Assembly (NCBI RefSeq): GCF_030519655.1
Contig: NZ_JAUMIT010000003.1
Span: 62,001-126,000 of the forward strand
Reading direction: 5' to 3'
From: Wenyingzhuangia gilva
Lineage (GTDB): Bacteria > Bacteroidota > Bacteroidia > Flavobacteriales > Flavobacteriaceae
Length of the DNA stretch: 64,000 nucleotides
The position numbers were made by a program, and so were the translations under genes. How positions within the stretch are numbered: position 1 is the stretch's first letter; every line of letters begins with the position of its first letter. This document shows positions 22,746-32,519 of this stretch, in pieces. The notes below the pieces were generated by a model that ran no database searches, had not been told where the DNA came from, and was given only the letters and a program-made list of their open reading frames with translations.

Positions 22746-23834
22746 TTATAAACTCGCTTTTATTTCTTTTATGGTTTTTAAATCTTCTTCGGTTAAAGCA
22801 TTTCCATCAAAGAAAGAAACACCTTTGGCTCCCATTTTTTTAGCTAGTAAAATGGTTTCTTTTAATTCTTCTTGAGAATTCACCCCGGGAATATAAATAC
22901 CTGTATTTAATTTAGTTTTTCTTCCTTTTAAATCTTCAACTCCTTGTTTGGTGGCAAAACCAACCCAATTGGCACCTTCATTATAAAAGTTATGATAAAT
23001 CATTGGGTAGACTTCATCAATATTCCATTTGTCCCAACGTTGACGAACCATATGGTCTGCCATTTCAGGGTAAGGGAATACTGCAGCCGTTAATGTTTTT
23101 CCGTGTTTGTGAGCAATTTCATAAGCATGGTCTACCACGTTTTTAATTTGATTTAAACGAAAGTTTTTCCATTCCATATCAATTTCAGGATGTTCCATTT
23201 TTCTAGGATCTTTTCCAAACTCTTTTATAAATGCATTTACACTAGCATCAGAATAATCAAAGTCATAATCTGGTAATTCTGTGTTTTGTTCTAAGTTGTA
23301 TTTAGGCAATAAACCTACAGGTAAAAACACATCAGGGTAGCGAATGTAATCTAAATGTACACTTTCTATTCCTTCAACTTTTGCCAATTCTTCTAACAAT
23401 CCATATATGTGTTCACGAGCTTCTGGATGACTAGGGGATAACCATTGGTAATAATCTACATAAGGTCTGTCATCAAAACAAGATTTACCATTTCTACTGA
23501 CCATATACCAGTCAGGATGTTTTAAGGCAATAGTATCTCCTGGGCGATTCATAGTCATGATCCAAGCATGAACTTTTAAACCTTGTTGTGTAGCAAGTGG
23601 AACCAATCTTTTTAATAATTCTGGATCTGTATTGGTGTTGATCAATACTTCATCAATACCACCGTCTTTATATTTTTTGAATTCAGCAATATAATCTTCA
23701 TTTGTTTTTGATGGATTTGCAGTGGTCCATACACCAAATTCAAATACATTTTTTTCAACTTTTGATGAATCTTGCTTTTGTTGATTGCAAGCCACAAAAA
23801 ATAATGAGATGATAAGTAATTTAAAATAGTTCAT
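22746..23834 (-). CDS. Putative glycoside hydrolase, GHL10/DUF187-like lipoprotein
   Basis: The 362-residue protein has a lipobox cysteine at residue 16 (FVAC). It reads as a TIM barrel of the family-10-like GHL10 group: VHAWIMT near 88-94, and HLDYIRYPD at residues 160-168, where Asp162 is a candidate catalytic residue, then AAVFPYPE and DEVYPMIYHNF. Relatives are annotated only as putative glycosidases, and I do not know a proven specificity. Its place between GH18 and aspartylglucosaminidase in an N-glycan operon suggests a role on the glycan core or on fucosylated GlcNAc-Asn, but that is inference from position alone. Confidence 0.72.
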   Translation of the reverse strand: MNYFKLLIISLFFVACNQQKQDSSKVEKNVFEFGVWTTANPSKTNEDYIAEFKKYKDGGIDEVLINTNTDPELLKRLVPLATQQGLKVHAWIMTMNRPGDTIALKHPDWYMVSRNGKSCFDDRPYVDYYQWLSPSHPEAREHIYGLLEELAKVEGIESVHLDYIRYPDVFLPVGLLPKYNLEQNTELPDYDFDYSDASVNAFIKEFGKDPRKMEHPEIDMEWKNFRLNQIKNVVDHAYEIAHKHGKTLTAAVFPYPEMADHMVRQRWDKWNIDEVYPMIYHNFYNEGANWVGFATKQGVEDLKGRKTKLNTGIYIPGVNSQEELKETILLAKKMGAKGVSFFDGNALTEEDLKTIKEIKASL

Positions 23835-23861
23835 AATTTATGGGTAGGTATTTGTTAGTTT

Positions 23862-24980
23862 TTAGTGGATGCTTTTGTCTAGTTGATTTAATAGTTCTTG
23901 ATTGTTATCTAAACTATATTCCCAAAACATAGCACCTCCTAATTGATGTTTTTTTATAAAAGCTGCTTTGGTTTCTATTTCTTTAGGGGTTTCCCATGAA
24001 ATAAAAATTCGATCTTGAGCATTCCACAAGTAAGAGGCTTTGGCAGATTCATCATAGAATTCTTGGAATTTACCTGATTTCATTTCTTCTAATATTTTCC
24101 ATCTAGCAACAATGCTATTGGCTGTTTTTGCAGTTTGATACAAACCGTTGTTTTTAGGATTTACTTGTTCCCATCTTCTTCCGTAAAATGGAATTCCCAT
24201 AATTAACTTGTTGGCAGGTACTCCAGCTTTTAAATGTCTTTCAATAGCTTCAAGTCCACTATTTCCTCCATATTTTTCATGTTTAGATGGATATAGGTTG
24301 GCATGGTGTCCTGTTTGATGAAACCATCCGTTGTAATAGTCATAACACATCACATTGATAAAATCAAGATATTGATGTGCTTCTTTTAAATTTGTATTAT
24401 CAATATAAAGTTGATTGGCACCAGAAGCAATGGTTAATAAATAATGGGTGTTATCTACTTTTTCTACTAATTCTAATTGCTTACGTAATTCTTTTAAAAG
24501 CAAAGTAAAATTGTCTTTATCTACAGGTCTAAAAACATTGTCTTCTTCACGTTGACCGGGGAATTCCCAATCGATATCTATTCCATCAAAGCCATAAGAT
24601 TTCATTAAATCTACAGCACTTTTGGCAAATTTAACTCTTGAATCCTGGTAGGCTGCAACATCTGAGAATTGATCAGACCAAACCCAACCACCTATAGAGA
24701 ACAATACTTTTAAATCAGGATTTTGTTTTCTTAAGTTAAGCGTGTGTACAATTTTTAAACTATCTGCAGGCAATTCAAAAGCCACATTTCCATCTACAAT
24801 ATTGGCAAATGCATAGTTGATGTGTGTTAATTTTTTAGCATCAATATTAGCAGGATCAAAATCTTCATAACCTGCTACATAACCAATTACTTTTAAATCT
24901 TGTTTTTCGTCTTGCTTTTTTTGTAAGCTAGAACAAGCAAAAAATAAGCTCGTAATTAATAGGATGTAAATTGATTTCAT
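23862..24980 (-). CDS. GH18 glycosidase lipoprotein (chitinase-like or endo-beta-N-acetylglucosaminidase)
   Basis: This 372-residue lipoprotein (cysteine 16 in FFAC) has a compact GH18 barrel. Key signatures are INYAFAN (55-61), SIGGW (95-99) and the catalytic DGIDIDWE, with Glu139 as proton donor. It has no chitin-binding module. GH18 covers both chitinases and ENGases that cut the GlcNAc-GlcNAc core of N-glycans. The barrel reads more like a chitinase, but aspartylglucosaminidase, GH92 and GH130 in the same operon make cleavage of the chitobiose core the likelier role. That cut leaves one GlcNAc on Asn and keeps the Man-GlcNAc unit intact. Confidence 0.88.
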   Translation of the reverse strand: MKSIYILLITSLFFACSSLQKKQDEKQDLKVIGYVAGYEDFDPANIDAKKLTHINYAFANIVDGNVAFELPADSLKIVHTLNLRKQNPDLKVLFSIGGWVWSDQFSDVAAYQDSRVKFAKSAVDLMKSYGFDGIDIDWEFPGQREEDNVFRPVDKDNFTLLLKELRKQLELVEKVDNTHYLLTIASGANQLYIDNTNLKEAHQYLDFINVMCYDYYNGWFHQTGHHANLYPSKHEKYGGNSGLEAIERHLKAGVPANKLIMGIPFYGRRWEQVNPKNNGLYQTAKTANSIVARWKILEEMKSGKFQEFYDESAKASYLWNAQDRIFISWETPKEIETKAAFIKKHQLGGAMFWEYSLDNNQELLNQLDKSIH

Positions 24981-25036
24981 TTGTGATGTATGATTTAATT
25001 GGTTTGCTATTAAAATTAACTGTTTTTTATTAATTT

Positions 25037-26107
25037 TTATTTTTCAAAAACTTGACCGTTTTCTTTAATGATGTATGTTTTTTTAGAAAAAGGACTAGTC
25101 GTGATGATGTTATATCCGCTAGCGTGATTTTCTAATTGGAAACTTAATTTTTGACCTGCCAAAATTACTTCCTCTTTAAGGATTTTATCCATGGTTTTAG
25201 CCCATGTTTGATGTGTTTTATAGTAGTTTTTTTGAGCTCTGTACAAAGTGTATAATTCCCATTTTACTTTGTCATCTTGTGGTATGGTAAAATTGTCTTT
25301 TTTTCCAACTTCTTTTGATGAAAAATAAACATATCCCCATTTTTCAGGTTCGTGCATGTTAATTACGCCCATTGGAGACCATACCCAATTGTATTCTGGA
25401 AGAAACTTACCGTTGGCATCTTTTTTACGAGTATATTTTCCATTGGTGATATCATGTTGCCAATTGACTCTTGAAAAATTAACCTTCCAAAAATTATCTT
25501 TTGGTACATTTTGATGAAAATAAGAAGCTCGGTATGCTTTCCAAGGAATGGCAATTTCTAAGGTCCATCCTTTGTCGGTATCCTTAGGGTTGTTAAGCGT
25601 TCCATCAATGGTAACGGCTGATTTTAATCCTGTAAGATTCCAATCATTTAGCACCACATTTTGCTCTCTATACGGCTTGTTGATAAACAAATCCCAAGCC
25701 GTATTTAAAGCATTAATTTCTAATTCATAATAATTTTGAGTATCTCCATCTGGATCTATAAAAACTTCAAAATCATTGTTATAAAAAATAATGGTATCAC
25801 GTTGTTTTAAAGTTGCCCAAACGTGAGGTTCCTCCATTTTTGCAAGAATGTAGTAGTATTTATCATCCCATAGCATTTTTACTTTTGTATCATATTTAGG
25901 TTTTTCAATTCCTTCAATATCAATAAAAGCATCAGACCACTCGGCTTTTTTCCAAGCATCTTCATTACCTTGACCGTCTATTACCATTTCTTGAGACGTT
26001 TTGTAGGCAATAAATTGTTTAGGAGTGATTTTGTTTTCCGTTTGGGCACAACTTAATAATGAAGTGCAACCAATGGCTAGGGATAATAATGTAAATCTAC
26101 CTCTCAT
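25037..26107 (-). CDS. CBM9-like carbohydrate-binding lipoprotein
   Basis: The 356-residue protein has a lipoprotein-type signal (LLSCAQ, cysteine 20) and a family 9 carbohydrate-binding-like domain over about residues 35-260. The signatures are VIDGQGNEDAWKKAEW, then KMLWDDKYYYILAKME and NDFEVFIDPDGDTQNYYELEINA. The last 90 residues lack a recognised domain. Related proteins occur as surface or periplasmic accessory proteins in Bacteroidota sugar loci, but the ligand is unknown here. Three bases separate it from the upstream GH130 gene, so the two are probably translated together although one product is cytoplasmic and the other exported. Confidence 0.8.
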   Translation of the reverse strand: MRGRFTLLSLAIGCTSLLSCAQTENKITPKQFIAYKTSQEMVIDGQGNEDAWKKAEWSDAFIDIEGIEKPKYDTKVKMLWDDKYYYILAKMEEPHVWATLKQRDTIIFYNNDFEVFIDPDGDTQNYYELEINALNTAWDLFINKPYREQNVVLNDWNLTGLKSAVTIDGTLNNPKDTDKGWTLEIAIPWKAYRASYFHQNVPKDNFWKVNFSRVNWQHDITNGKYTRKKDANGKFLPEYNWVWSPMGVINMHEPEKWGYVYFSSKEVGKKDNFTIPQDDKVKWELYTLYRAQKNYYKTHQTWAKTMDKILKEEVILAGQKLSFQLENHASGYNIITTSPFSKKTYIIKENGQVFEK

Positions 26108-26110
26108 ATT

Positions 26111-27076
26111 TTATAAACTATTGTTTTTTGTAAATTCAACCACTTCACTTAATTTACCAAATGCCATAGAAACAACAGTGTCTGCAGCTCCGTAATAAAT
26201 GGCTAATTTGTCTTCTTCAACATCATGTAAAGCAGCACAAGGGAATACTACATTTCCTACATCACCAACTTGCTCATACAATTCAGCAGGAGCTAATAAA
26301 TAAGGTTGTGTTCTGTATTTTACTTTGTCTGGTTGATCTGTATCTAATATTGCAGCTCCCATAGAATAACGGAATCCATTACAAGTGTTAATAACCCCAT
26401 GATATAACATCAACCAACCCTCATCTGTTAAAATAGGAATTGGACCCGCACCAATTTTGGTACATTGCCATGCACTATCTTCAAAAGGAGTAGGTTTCAT
26501 CACCAATCTATGTTCTCCCCAGTACTTCATGTCTGGACTGTAGCTAATCCATATATCTCCAAAAGGAGTGTGGCCATTATCACTAGGTCTACTTAACATG
26601 GCATATTTTCCGTTTATTTTTTGAGGAAACAACACACCGTTTCTGTTGAATGGTAAATAAGCATTTTCACATTGAAAAAATTCTTTAAAATCAAAAGTAT
26701 AACCAATACCAATGGTTGGACCATTGTATCCGTTACACCATGTAATCCAATATCTATCTTCTATAAATACCACACGAGGATCATACTTGTAGTCAGATTC
26801 AATCATATCGGTGTTTCCAGCCTGCATTACAATAGGTTCGTGGTTAATGTCCCAATTGATTCCGTCTTTACTAAAACCAGCAAAAATATTCATTTGTACT
26901 GCTTTGTTATCACATCTAAAAACCCCTGCAAATCCATCTCCAAAAGGAACTACAGCACTGTTAAAAATACTGTTTGATGAAGGAATTGCATATCTATCGA
27001 TTATTGGATTGTTAGAATATCTCCAAACAACATCATTGCTGTTTTCTGGTTTTTCTTGCCAAGGAATATTTTTCAT
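26111..27076 (-). CDS. GH130 beta-1,4-mannoside phosphorylase
   Basis: The 321-residue protein lacks a signal peptide, consistent with a cytoplasmic phosphorylase. It shows the GH130 five-bladed propeller pattern, with FAGVFRCDN near 49-57, the conserved YDPRV segment near residue 99-103, and LMLYHGV near 222. Enzymes of this family phosphorolyse beta-mannosides. In N-glycan loci the substrate is Man-beta-1,4-GlcNAc, giving mannose-1-phosphate and GlcNAc. No GH2 beta-mannosidase is seen in the window, so this enzyme probably handles the beta-mannosyl linkage. Its gene follows the sodium symporter, the presumed importer of the disaccharide. Confidence 0.9.
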   Translation of the reverse strand: MKNIPWQEKPENSNDVVWRYSNNPIIDRYAIPSSNSIFNSAVVPFGDGFAGVFRCDNKAVQMNIFAGFSKDGINWDINHEPIVMQAGNTDMIESDYKYDPRVVFIEDRYWITWCNGYNGPTIGIGYTFDFKEFFQCENAYLPFNRNGVLFPQKINGKYAMLSRPSDNGHTPFGDIWISYSPDMKYWGEHRLVMKPTPFEDSAWQCTKIGAGPIPILTDEGWLMLYHGVINTCNGFRYSMGAAILDTDQPDKVKYRTQPYLLAPAELYEQVGDVGNVVFPCAALHDVEEDKLAIYYGAADTVVSMAFGKLSEVVEFTKNNSL

Positions 27077-27119
27077 TGTATGTTTCTTTTATTAATTTAT
27101 TTTGTTTTTGTTTATTTTT

Positions 27120-28997
27120 TTAGTCTTTTATTTTTCTTACACCGTCTAGCCAAGTGAACTTTAAAAATATGGTGGTAATTAAGAAAATGGCTAGAGAGAT
27201 AAGTGTTTTTGGATAGTCTCTAATCAGTAGAAAAATTGGAAGAACAATCATACTTGACTGCCAAATAATTCCAACGGTACAGTTCATCATATCTTTTGCA
27301 AAATCTTTGTTTTTCTCAAAACTAGCATCTTCATTTTTTAATTGTGTATAAATTGGTTTCCACCAACCCCATGGTCTTACATTTGTATAAAATGATTTTA
27401 ATACGTTGATATCTGTTGGTTTTGTTAAAAAAGTACCAACAATACAACCAATAATAGAGAATGTAAAAATGATAGGGAATAGGTAAATGGCTTGTAATTC
27501 TGTTAAATCATATAACAAAGTTCCTTCTGCAAAATTTCCTTTGTTTTGATCTAAAACAAATTGACAAGAAGCAACAACTAGTCCTGCTAACATTCCTCCA
27601 AAATATCCCCATCCGTTAAAACGCCACCATACCCATTTTAAAAAGTTTGCAGCTACATAACCACCAAACAATGCACTAGTAATCCAAAGGGTTAATGAGT
27701 TGATGGAGTTGGCAAAGAATCCCATAAAAACTCCTAAACCAACAACTAAAAATGATGCAATATGACTTACTTTGATATAATGTTCACTTGTTGCTTCAGG
27801 CTTAAAATATTTCTTATAAATATCGTTTACTATATAAGCTGGACCAGCATTTACAAAAGCTGAAAAAGTGGACATAAATGCGGCTAATAACCCAGCCAAT
27901 AACAAACCTTTGATTCCGACAGGTACATGAAAATTGATAATAGTAGGTAATATTAACTCTAAATCATTTCCACTTAATAATGGATTGGCATTCATTTGTG
28001 GAGCCAATGTAACCAAGGCAATCACTACAATTCCACCAATTAATAAATATCTAGGAATGAATAAAATTAAGTTCGTAAAACCACTCATGTAAGCTGCTTC
28101 TTTTACTGATTTGGTAGAAAGAATTCTTTGTAAATCGTAACTAGGTGTAGGTCCTGCAACACTAGCAAAAAATCCTTTAAATAGAGACATTCCTACCAAG
28201 GCTCCAAACATTTTGTATCCTTCAGAATCTATCAAATTATTAAATGCACTGTATTTATCGCTCCAATGTGTATCTAATTCCCATCCAAAGAAAATGTTTT
28301 TCCATTCTTCTGAAATGATAGCATTTATTTGAACGTCTGTATAATAAATAAGGGTATAACCAGCTACCAATAAACCCGCAACTACCATAATTCCATATTG
28401 TAATACCTCGGTAGCAACTACAGAAAACATTCCTCCTTTAATGGTATAAATGGTTGTTAAAAGAATGATGATAAGTGCATAGGTTTGTTCTGATTTTAGA
28501 AAAGTACTATCTCCCATAAGAATGGTTAAATCCCATGGTAAAATAACCGTCATAAACTTCCCAATTCCTTCAAAAAAGTAAGCGATGAATCCGATGGCTG
28601 AAACAATGGCAAAAATGGCTACAATAATGTGCGATGCCCTTCCAGATCTATCGTTTCCAAAACGAGTTAAAATCCACTCAGAACCAGTCATCACTTTAGA
28701 TCTTCTTATCCAAATGGCTAAAAACATCATTACAAAAATTTGATTCCAAATGGGCCAAAGCCACATAAACATAAAACTTTTTACACCGTACAAAAACAAA
28801 ATTCCTACCATCCAAGTAGTTCCAGAAATATCAAACATTCCAGATCCATTACTTAGTCCTAAATAATACCATTTGATAGATTTTCCTCCTAGAAAATAAC
28901 TATCTAATCCTTTTGAGGCTTTTTTAGAAATCCATATACCTACACCTACGGTTAATAGGATGTATGATATGATAATTGTTAAATCAATAATGTGCAT
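27120..28997 (-). CDS. Sodium:solute symporter (SSS family), probable Man-GlcNAc importer
   Basis: This 625-residue inner-membrane protein has about 14 hydrophobic segments and the SSS-family pattern: LGGKSIKWYYLGLSNGSGMF near residue 36, GGMFSVVATEVLQYG near 188, and LLLAGLLAAFMSTFSAFVNA near 364. It couples sodium entry to uptake of a sugar. Placement between GH92 and the cytoplasmic phosphorylase GH130 suggests that it carries the disaccharide Man-beta-1,4-GlcNAc left after periplasmic trimming. Substrate assignment is by context only. The C-terminal part beyond the core transporter (about 550-625) holds further hydrophobic segments. Confidence 0.88.
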   Translation of the reverse strand: MHIIDLTIIISYILLTVGVGIWISKKASKGLDSYFLGGKSIKWYYLGLSNGSGMFDISGTTWMVGILFLYGVKSFMFMWLWPIWNQIFVMMFLAIWIRRSKVMTGSEWILTRFGNDRSGRASHIIVAIFAIVSAIGFIAYFFEGIGKFMTVILPWDLTILMGDSTFLKSEQTYALIIILLTTIYTIKGGMFSVVATEVLQYGIMVVAGLLVAGYTLIYYTDVQINAIISEEWKNIFFGWELDTHWSDKYSAFNNLIDSEGYKMFGALVGMSLFKGFFASVAGPTPSYDLQRILSTKSVKEAAYMSGFTNLILFIPRYLLIGGIVVIALVTLAPQMNANPLLSGNDLELILPTIINFHVPVGIKGLLLAGLLAAFMSTFSAFVNAGPAYIVNDIYKKYFKPEATSEHYIKVSHIASFLVVGLGVFMGFFANSINSLTLWITSALFGGYVAANFLKWVWWRFNGWGYFGGMLAGLVVASCQFVLDQNKGNFAEGTLLYDLTELQAIYLFPIIFTFSIIGCIVGTFLTKPTDINVLKSFYTNVRPWGWWKPIYTQLKNEDASFEKNKDFAKDMMNCTVGIIWQSSMIVLPIFLLIRDYPKTLISLAIFLITTIFLKFTWLDGVRKIKD

Positions 28998-29033
28998 GCT
29001 CAGTATAGTTTTATGTTGATTATTTCTTAGATT

Positions 29034-31277
29034 TTACTTGTTAACAGTTCCCCAATTTTTATTAGGTGTAGCTCCCATGACAAATTTTAAGGTTCCACCT
29101 TTCATGATTTGTTGATGAGAAATAGAAGTGTTGTTAAATGCTTGATTGTTTAGTGTTGCAGATTGGATGTAAATATTTTTATCTGAAACATTTTCTGCCT
29201 TAATAACAAAGGTTTTATTATTGGCAAGTTTGATGGTAGATTTTTCAAATATTGGACTTCCAATTTCGTAATCTCCAGAAGCAGGATTCATAGGGTATAA
29301 ACCTATAGAACTAAAAACATACCAAGCAGACATTTGTCCACAATCTTCATTTCCACTTAATCCATTAGGAGTTGTGTTATATTGAGTATCTAAAATATGA
29401 CGAACCCAATATTGTGTTCTCCATGGTTGATTGGCATGATTAAACATGTAAGCAATGTGGTGACTAGGTTCGTTTCCATGTGCATATTGACCAATCAATC
29501 CAGAAATATCAGCAGAAATATTATTACCAGTTATTTCAGAACTTTCGGTAAATAATTGTTCTAATCTTGTGGTGAAAATTTCATCACCACCATGTAATGA
29601 AATAAAGTTGTCTACATTATGAGGGACAAACCAACTGTGTTGCCAAGCATTTCCTTCGGTATAATCTGTCTGTTCTCTGTGATTAGAATGTTTAGGATCA
29701 AAAGGTTCGTTCCATGATTTTCCATCTTTAGATTTTCCTCTCATGAATCCTGTTTTAGCATCAAATAAGTACTCATAAGCTTTAGAACGATTTAAGAAAA
29801 ATTCATAGTCTTCCATTTCTCCTAATTCTTTAGCCATTTGTGCCACACACCAATCATCATAAGCATATTCAAGCGTAATGGTTACAGATTCATCTAACAA
29901 TTCATAAGGAATGTATCCGTACTCTTTATAATAATTTAAACCACGTTCGTCTTGCATCATGGTTGTTTTCATCGCTTCGTAAGCTTTTTCGATATCAAAT
30001 CCTTTGATTCCATTTTTATAAGCATTTACAATAACTGGAATAGAATGATATCCTGTCATGGTATTGGTTTCATTGGCATACAATGTCCATACAGGTAAAA
30101 TTTTATGGGTTTCATAATAGGCCAACATAGAGTTGATAATATCAGAGGTTTTATCTGGGGCTATAATAGACAATAAAGGATTTTCTGCTCTAAAAGTGTC
30201 CCAAAGAGATAAAGTAGAATAGGCTATATAATTATTAGCAGTTTCTATTGCATCATTTTCTTTTCTAAATTGACCATTTTGATCACTAAAAGTTACAGGA
30301 GCCAATTGTGTATGATACATAGCTGTGTAAAAAATAGTTTTAAGAGAATCTATTGGAGTTTCTACTTGTATATTAGACAAAGCGTTTTCCCAAATATTAT
30401 TGGCGTTAGATTTTGTGTTGTCAAAATTTAAATCTGTATCTAAATTTTCTTTGGCATTGTTAATGCTTACTGATGATACGGCTACTTTTACCAACAATTC
30501 ATCACTATCTTCTGTGTTAAAAAATAATTGTGATTTTGTTTTTTCAGCTTTTACAGTCGTTCCATCAACACTTTCTTGATTGGCTACTAAACTATAATGA
30601 GCTATTGGCTTAGAAAATTCTGCAACAAAAAATACTTTTTGATTTTTAGCCCATCCTTTACTAAAACGATAACCACTAATGGTATATTCATTTTCTATGT
30701 TGATTTGTGTATCTAAAGCAGTGTCCCAGTTGATAGCAAAACCTAAATCTAACACGACTGATTGCTCATCATTTTTAGTAAAAGTATATTTATGATAAGC
30801 GGTTCTTAGTGAAGATGTTAACTCAACGTTAATCTTAGGAGTTTCTAAAAAGACTTGATAATATCCAGGCTTAGAAGTCTCGTTGTTATGACTGTATGTA
30901 GATTTATAAGGAATAGAATCTCTGTTTTTGGTGTCAATAGTTAAGTCAACTTTTTTGTTGGAAGGCATCAATAAAATATCTGCCAAGTCTCCAATTCCAG
31001 TTCCACTTAAGTGTAAGTGACTAAAACCAACCATAATAGAATCTGTATAATGATAACCAGAACACCAATCCCAGCTAGAAATTCCATTGTCAGGACTTAC
31101 TTGTAACATACCAAAAGGAACGGTTGCTCCTGGGTAAGTATGTCCGTGACCACCTGTTCCTATAAAAGGATTTACTTCATTTGTAAATGTTTGTTTATTA
31201 GTATTCTTACTAGTTGTGTTATTTTTGCAACTAGTTATAAAAACCAATAATAAAATAGATAATTTAAAGTTCTTCAT
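29034..31277 (-). CDS. GH92 alpha-mannosidase lipoprotein (copy 2), first gene of the operon
   Basis: The 747-residue protein carries a lipobox cysteine at residue 17 (ITSC). The GH92 hallmarks are GTGGHGHTYPGATVPFG near residues 41-57, HGNEPSHHIAY near 616-626 and the catalytic GNEDCGQMSAWY near 660. These match the better-known exo-alpha-mannosidases of this family more closely than copy 1 does. It probably removes alpha-1,2 or alpha-1,3-linked mannose from high-mannose or trimmed N-glycans. It heads the 12-gene operon and is divergent from the LytS/LytTR genes. A diverged copy of the shared PUL element lies 55-83 bases upstream. Confidence 0.94.
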   Translation of the reverse strand: MKNFKLSILLLVFITSCKNNTTSKNTNKQTFTNEVNPFIGTGGHGHTYPGATVPFGMLQVSPDNGISSWDWCSGYHYTDSIMVGFSHLHLSGTGIGDLADILLMPSNKKVDLTIDTKNRDSIPYKSTYSHNNETSKPGYYQVFLETPKINVELTSSLRTAYHKYTFTKNDEQSVVLDLGFAINWDTALDTQINIENEYTISGYRFSKGWAKNQKVFFVAEFSKPIAHYSLVANQESVDGTTVKAEKTKSQLFFNTEDSDELLVKVAVSSVSINNAKENLDTDLNFDNTKSNANNIWENALSNIQVETPIDSLKTIFYTAMYHTQLAPVTFSDQNGQFRKENDAIETANNYIAYSTLSLWDTFRAENPLLSIIAPDKTSDIINSMLAYYETHKILPVWTLYANETNTMTGYHSIPVIVNAYKNGIKGFDIEKAYEAMKTTMMQDERGLNYYKEYGYIPYELLDESVTITLEYAYDDWCVAQMAKELGEMEDYEFFLNRSKAYEYLFDAKTGFMRGKSKDGKSWNEPFDPKHSNHREQTDYTEGNAWQHSWFVPHNVDNFISLHGGDEIFTTRLEQLFTESSEITGNNISADISGLIGQYAHGNEPSHHIAYMFNHANQPWRTQYWVRHILDTQYNTTPNGLSGNEDCGQMSAWYVFSSIGLYPMNPASGDYEIGSPIFEKSTIKLANNKTFVIKAENVSDKNIYIQSATLNNQAFNNTSISHQQIMKGGTLKFVMGATPNKNWGTVNK

Positions 31278-31332
31278 AGTGGTTTAACATTATTTAAGTA
31301 TAAATTTTCATTAATTTTACGTTTTATAAAAG

Positions 31333-31360
31333 TAATTTAGACGGATAACACGTTTACATC
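31333..31360 (-). promoter_or_regulatory. Shared PUL element, copy D (between GH92 and lytS genes)
   Basis: The minus strand reads GTTATCCGTCTAAA, 11 of 14 matches to the shared core and the most diverged of the four copies. It sits in the 123-base divergent region, so a factor bound here could control the long operon, the two-component genes, or both. Confidence 0.4.
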
Positions 31361-31400
31361 CCTAAACACCAAAAAACTCAATTTTTAATCTTTTTATCGA

Positions 31401-32459
31401 ATGAATTCTGACGATATTAAAATATATAGAATATCTTGGTATTACCATGTTATATTCTGGGTCATCTATTTTTTATTTAACACCTTTCGTTGGGGAAGTT
31501 ATTTTGATGATTATTTGTATTCATTAAAAACAAACTTATTGGGTTTTCCCATTCACATGGCCTTGTGTTACCTAAATATTTTTGTATTGATGCCTTTACT
31601 TATTTATAGAAAGAAATACTTTTTATATGTTATTTCTGTTTTATCAGCCATATTTATCATGGTAATGGTTAAGTTTAATTTAACCTATTTTTTAATAAGT
31701 CATAATGTTTGGCCGGAAGGCCCAAAACCTATTGACAGATTATCTCTTAACTACACGATAGATATGATGATAGGGGAGTTGTATGTTGTTGCATTTGTAG
31801 CTGCTATAAAAATAACTTTAGACTTTTTAAAAGAACACAGAAGAGTATCTGATTTAGAAAAAATACAATTACAAACAGAATTGTTGTTTTTAAAAAATCA
31901 GATTTCTCCACATTTCTTTTTTAACACATTAAACAATATTTATTCGATGGCAGTTGTGCAATCTAAAAATACTCCAAGAATAATTTTGAAGCTATCGGAG
32001 TTAATGCGTTATTTGTTATATGAAACAAGAGGAACTAGGCAAACATTAGAAAACGAAATTCTTTGTATTCAAAATTACTTAGATTTAGAAAGGGTTAGGC
32101 ATAGTGAATCTTTAGAGGTTAAGGTGAAAGTTTCTGGTGATATTCAAGACAAAGAAATTGCCCCTATACTGTTGTTAACTTTTGTTGAAAACGCTTTTAA
32201 ACACGGAGCAAATAAAAACATAGGAAAAGTAAAAATTAATATTAAATTTAAAATTGTTGAAGATTTTTTATACTTCTCAATTTCCAATCCATTACCAAGT
32301 GTTACAGAACATAAAGACAATTTAAAACAGTCAAGTGGAATTGGTTTAGAAAATGTTAAAAAAAGGCTAGAATTAGGATATCATAAAAAGGATTATAATT
32401 TAAAACTTAAGAGTAAAGAGAATAAATTTATTGTTAAGCTTAAAATTAAAGTCGGTTAA
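31401..32459 (+). CDS. LytS-type sensor histidine kinase
   Basis: The 352-residue protein has four hydrophobic membrane segments in the first 140 residues, with little room for a periplasmic sensor. A His_kinase domain follows with the phospho-acceptor His171 in QISPHFFFN, then an ATPase domain with the G box GIGLENVKKRLEL near residues 313-325. Such kinases partner LytTR response regulators, one of which follows 60 bases downstream. The genes lie head to head with the N-glycan operon, so this pair is the best local candidate for its regulator. The usual PUL regulator, a hybrid two-component protein with a periplasmic sensor, is absent from the window. Confidence 0.9.
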   Translation: MNSDDIKIYRISWYYHVIFWVIYFLFNTFRWGSYFDDYLYSLKTNLLGFPIHMALCYLNIFVLMPLLIYRKKYFLYVISVLSAIFIMVMVKFNLTYFLISHNVWPEGPKPIDRLSLNYTIDMMIGELYVVAFVAAIKITLDFLKEHRRVSDLEKIQLQTELLFLKNQISPHFFFNTLNNIYSMAVVQSKNTPRIILKLSELMRYLLYETRGTRQTLENEILCIQNYLDLERVRHSESLEVKVKVSGDIQDKEIAPILLLTFVENAFKHGANKNIGKVKINIKFKIVEDFLYFSISNPLPSVTEHKDNLKQSSGIGLENVKKRLELGYHKKDYNLKLKSKENKFIVKLKIKVG

Positions 32460-32519
32460 AGAAATTTTATAACAAAGAACTTTTTTTGTTTGATGGCAGA
32501 AAAGATATTATGGAAGTAT

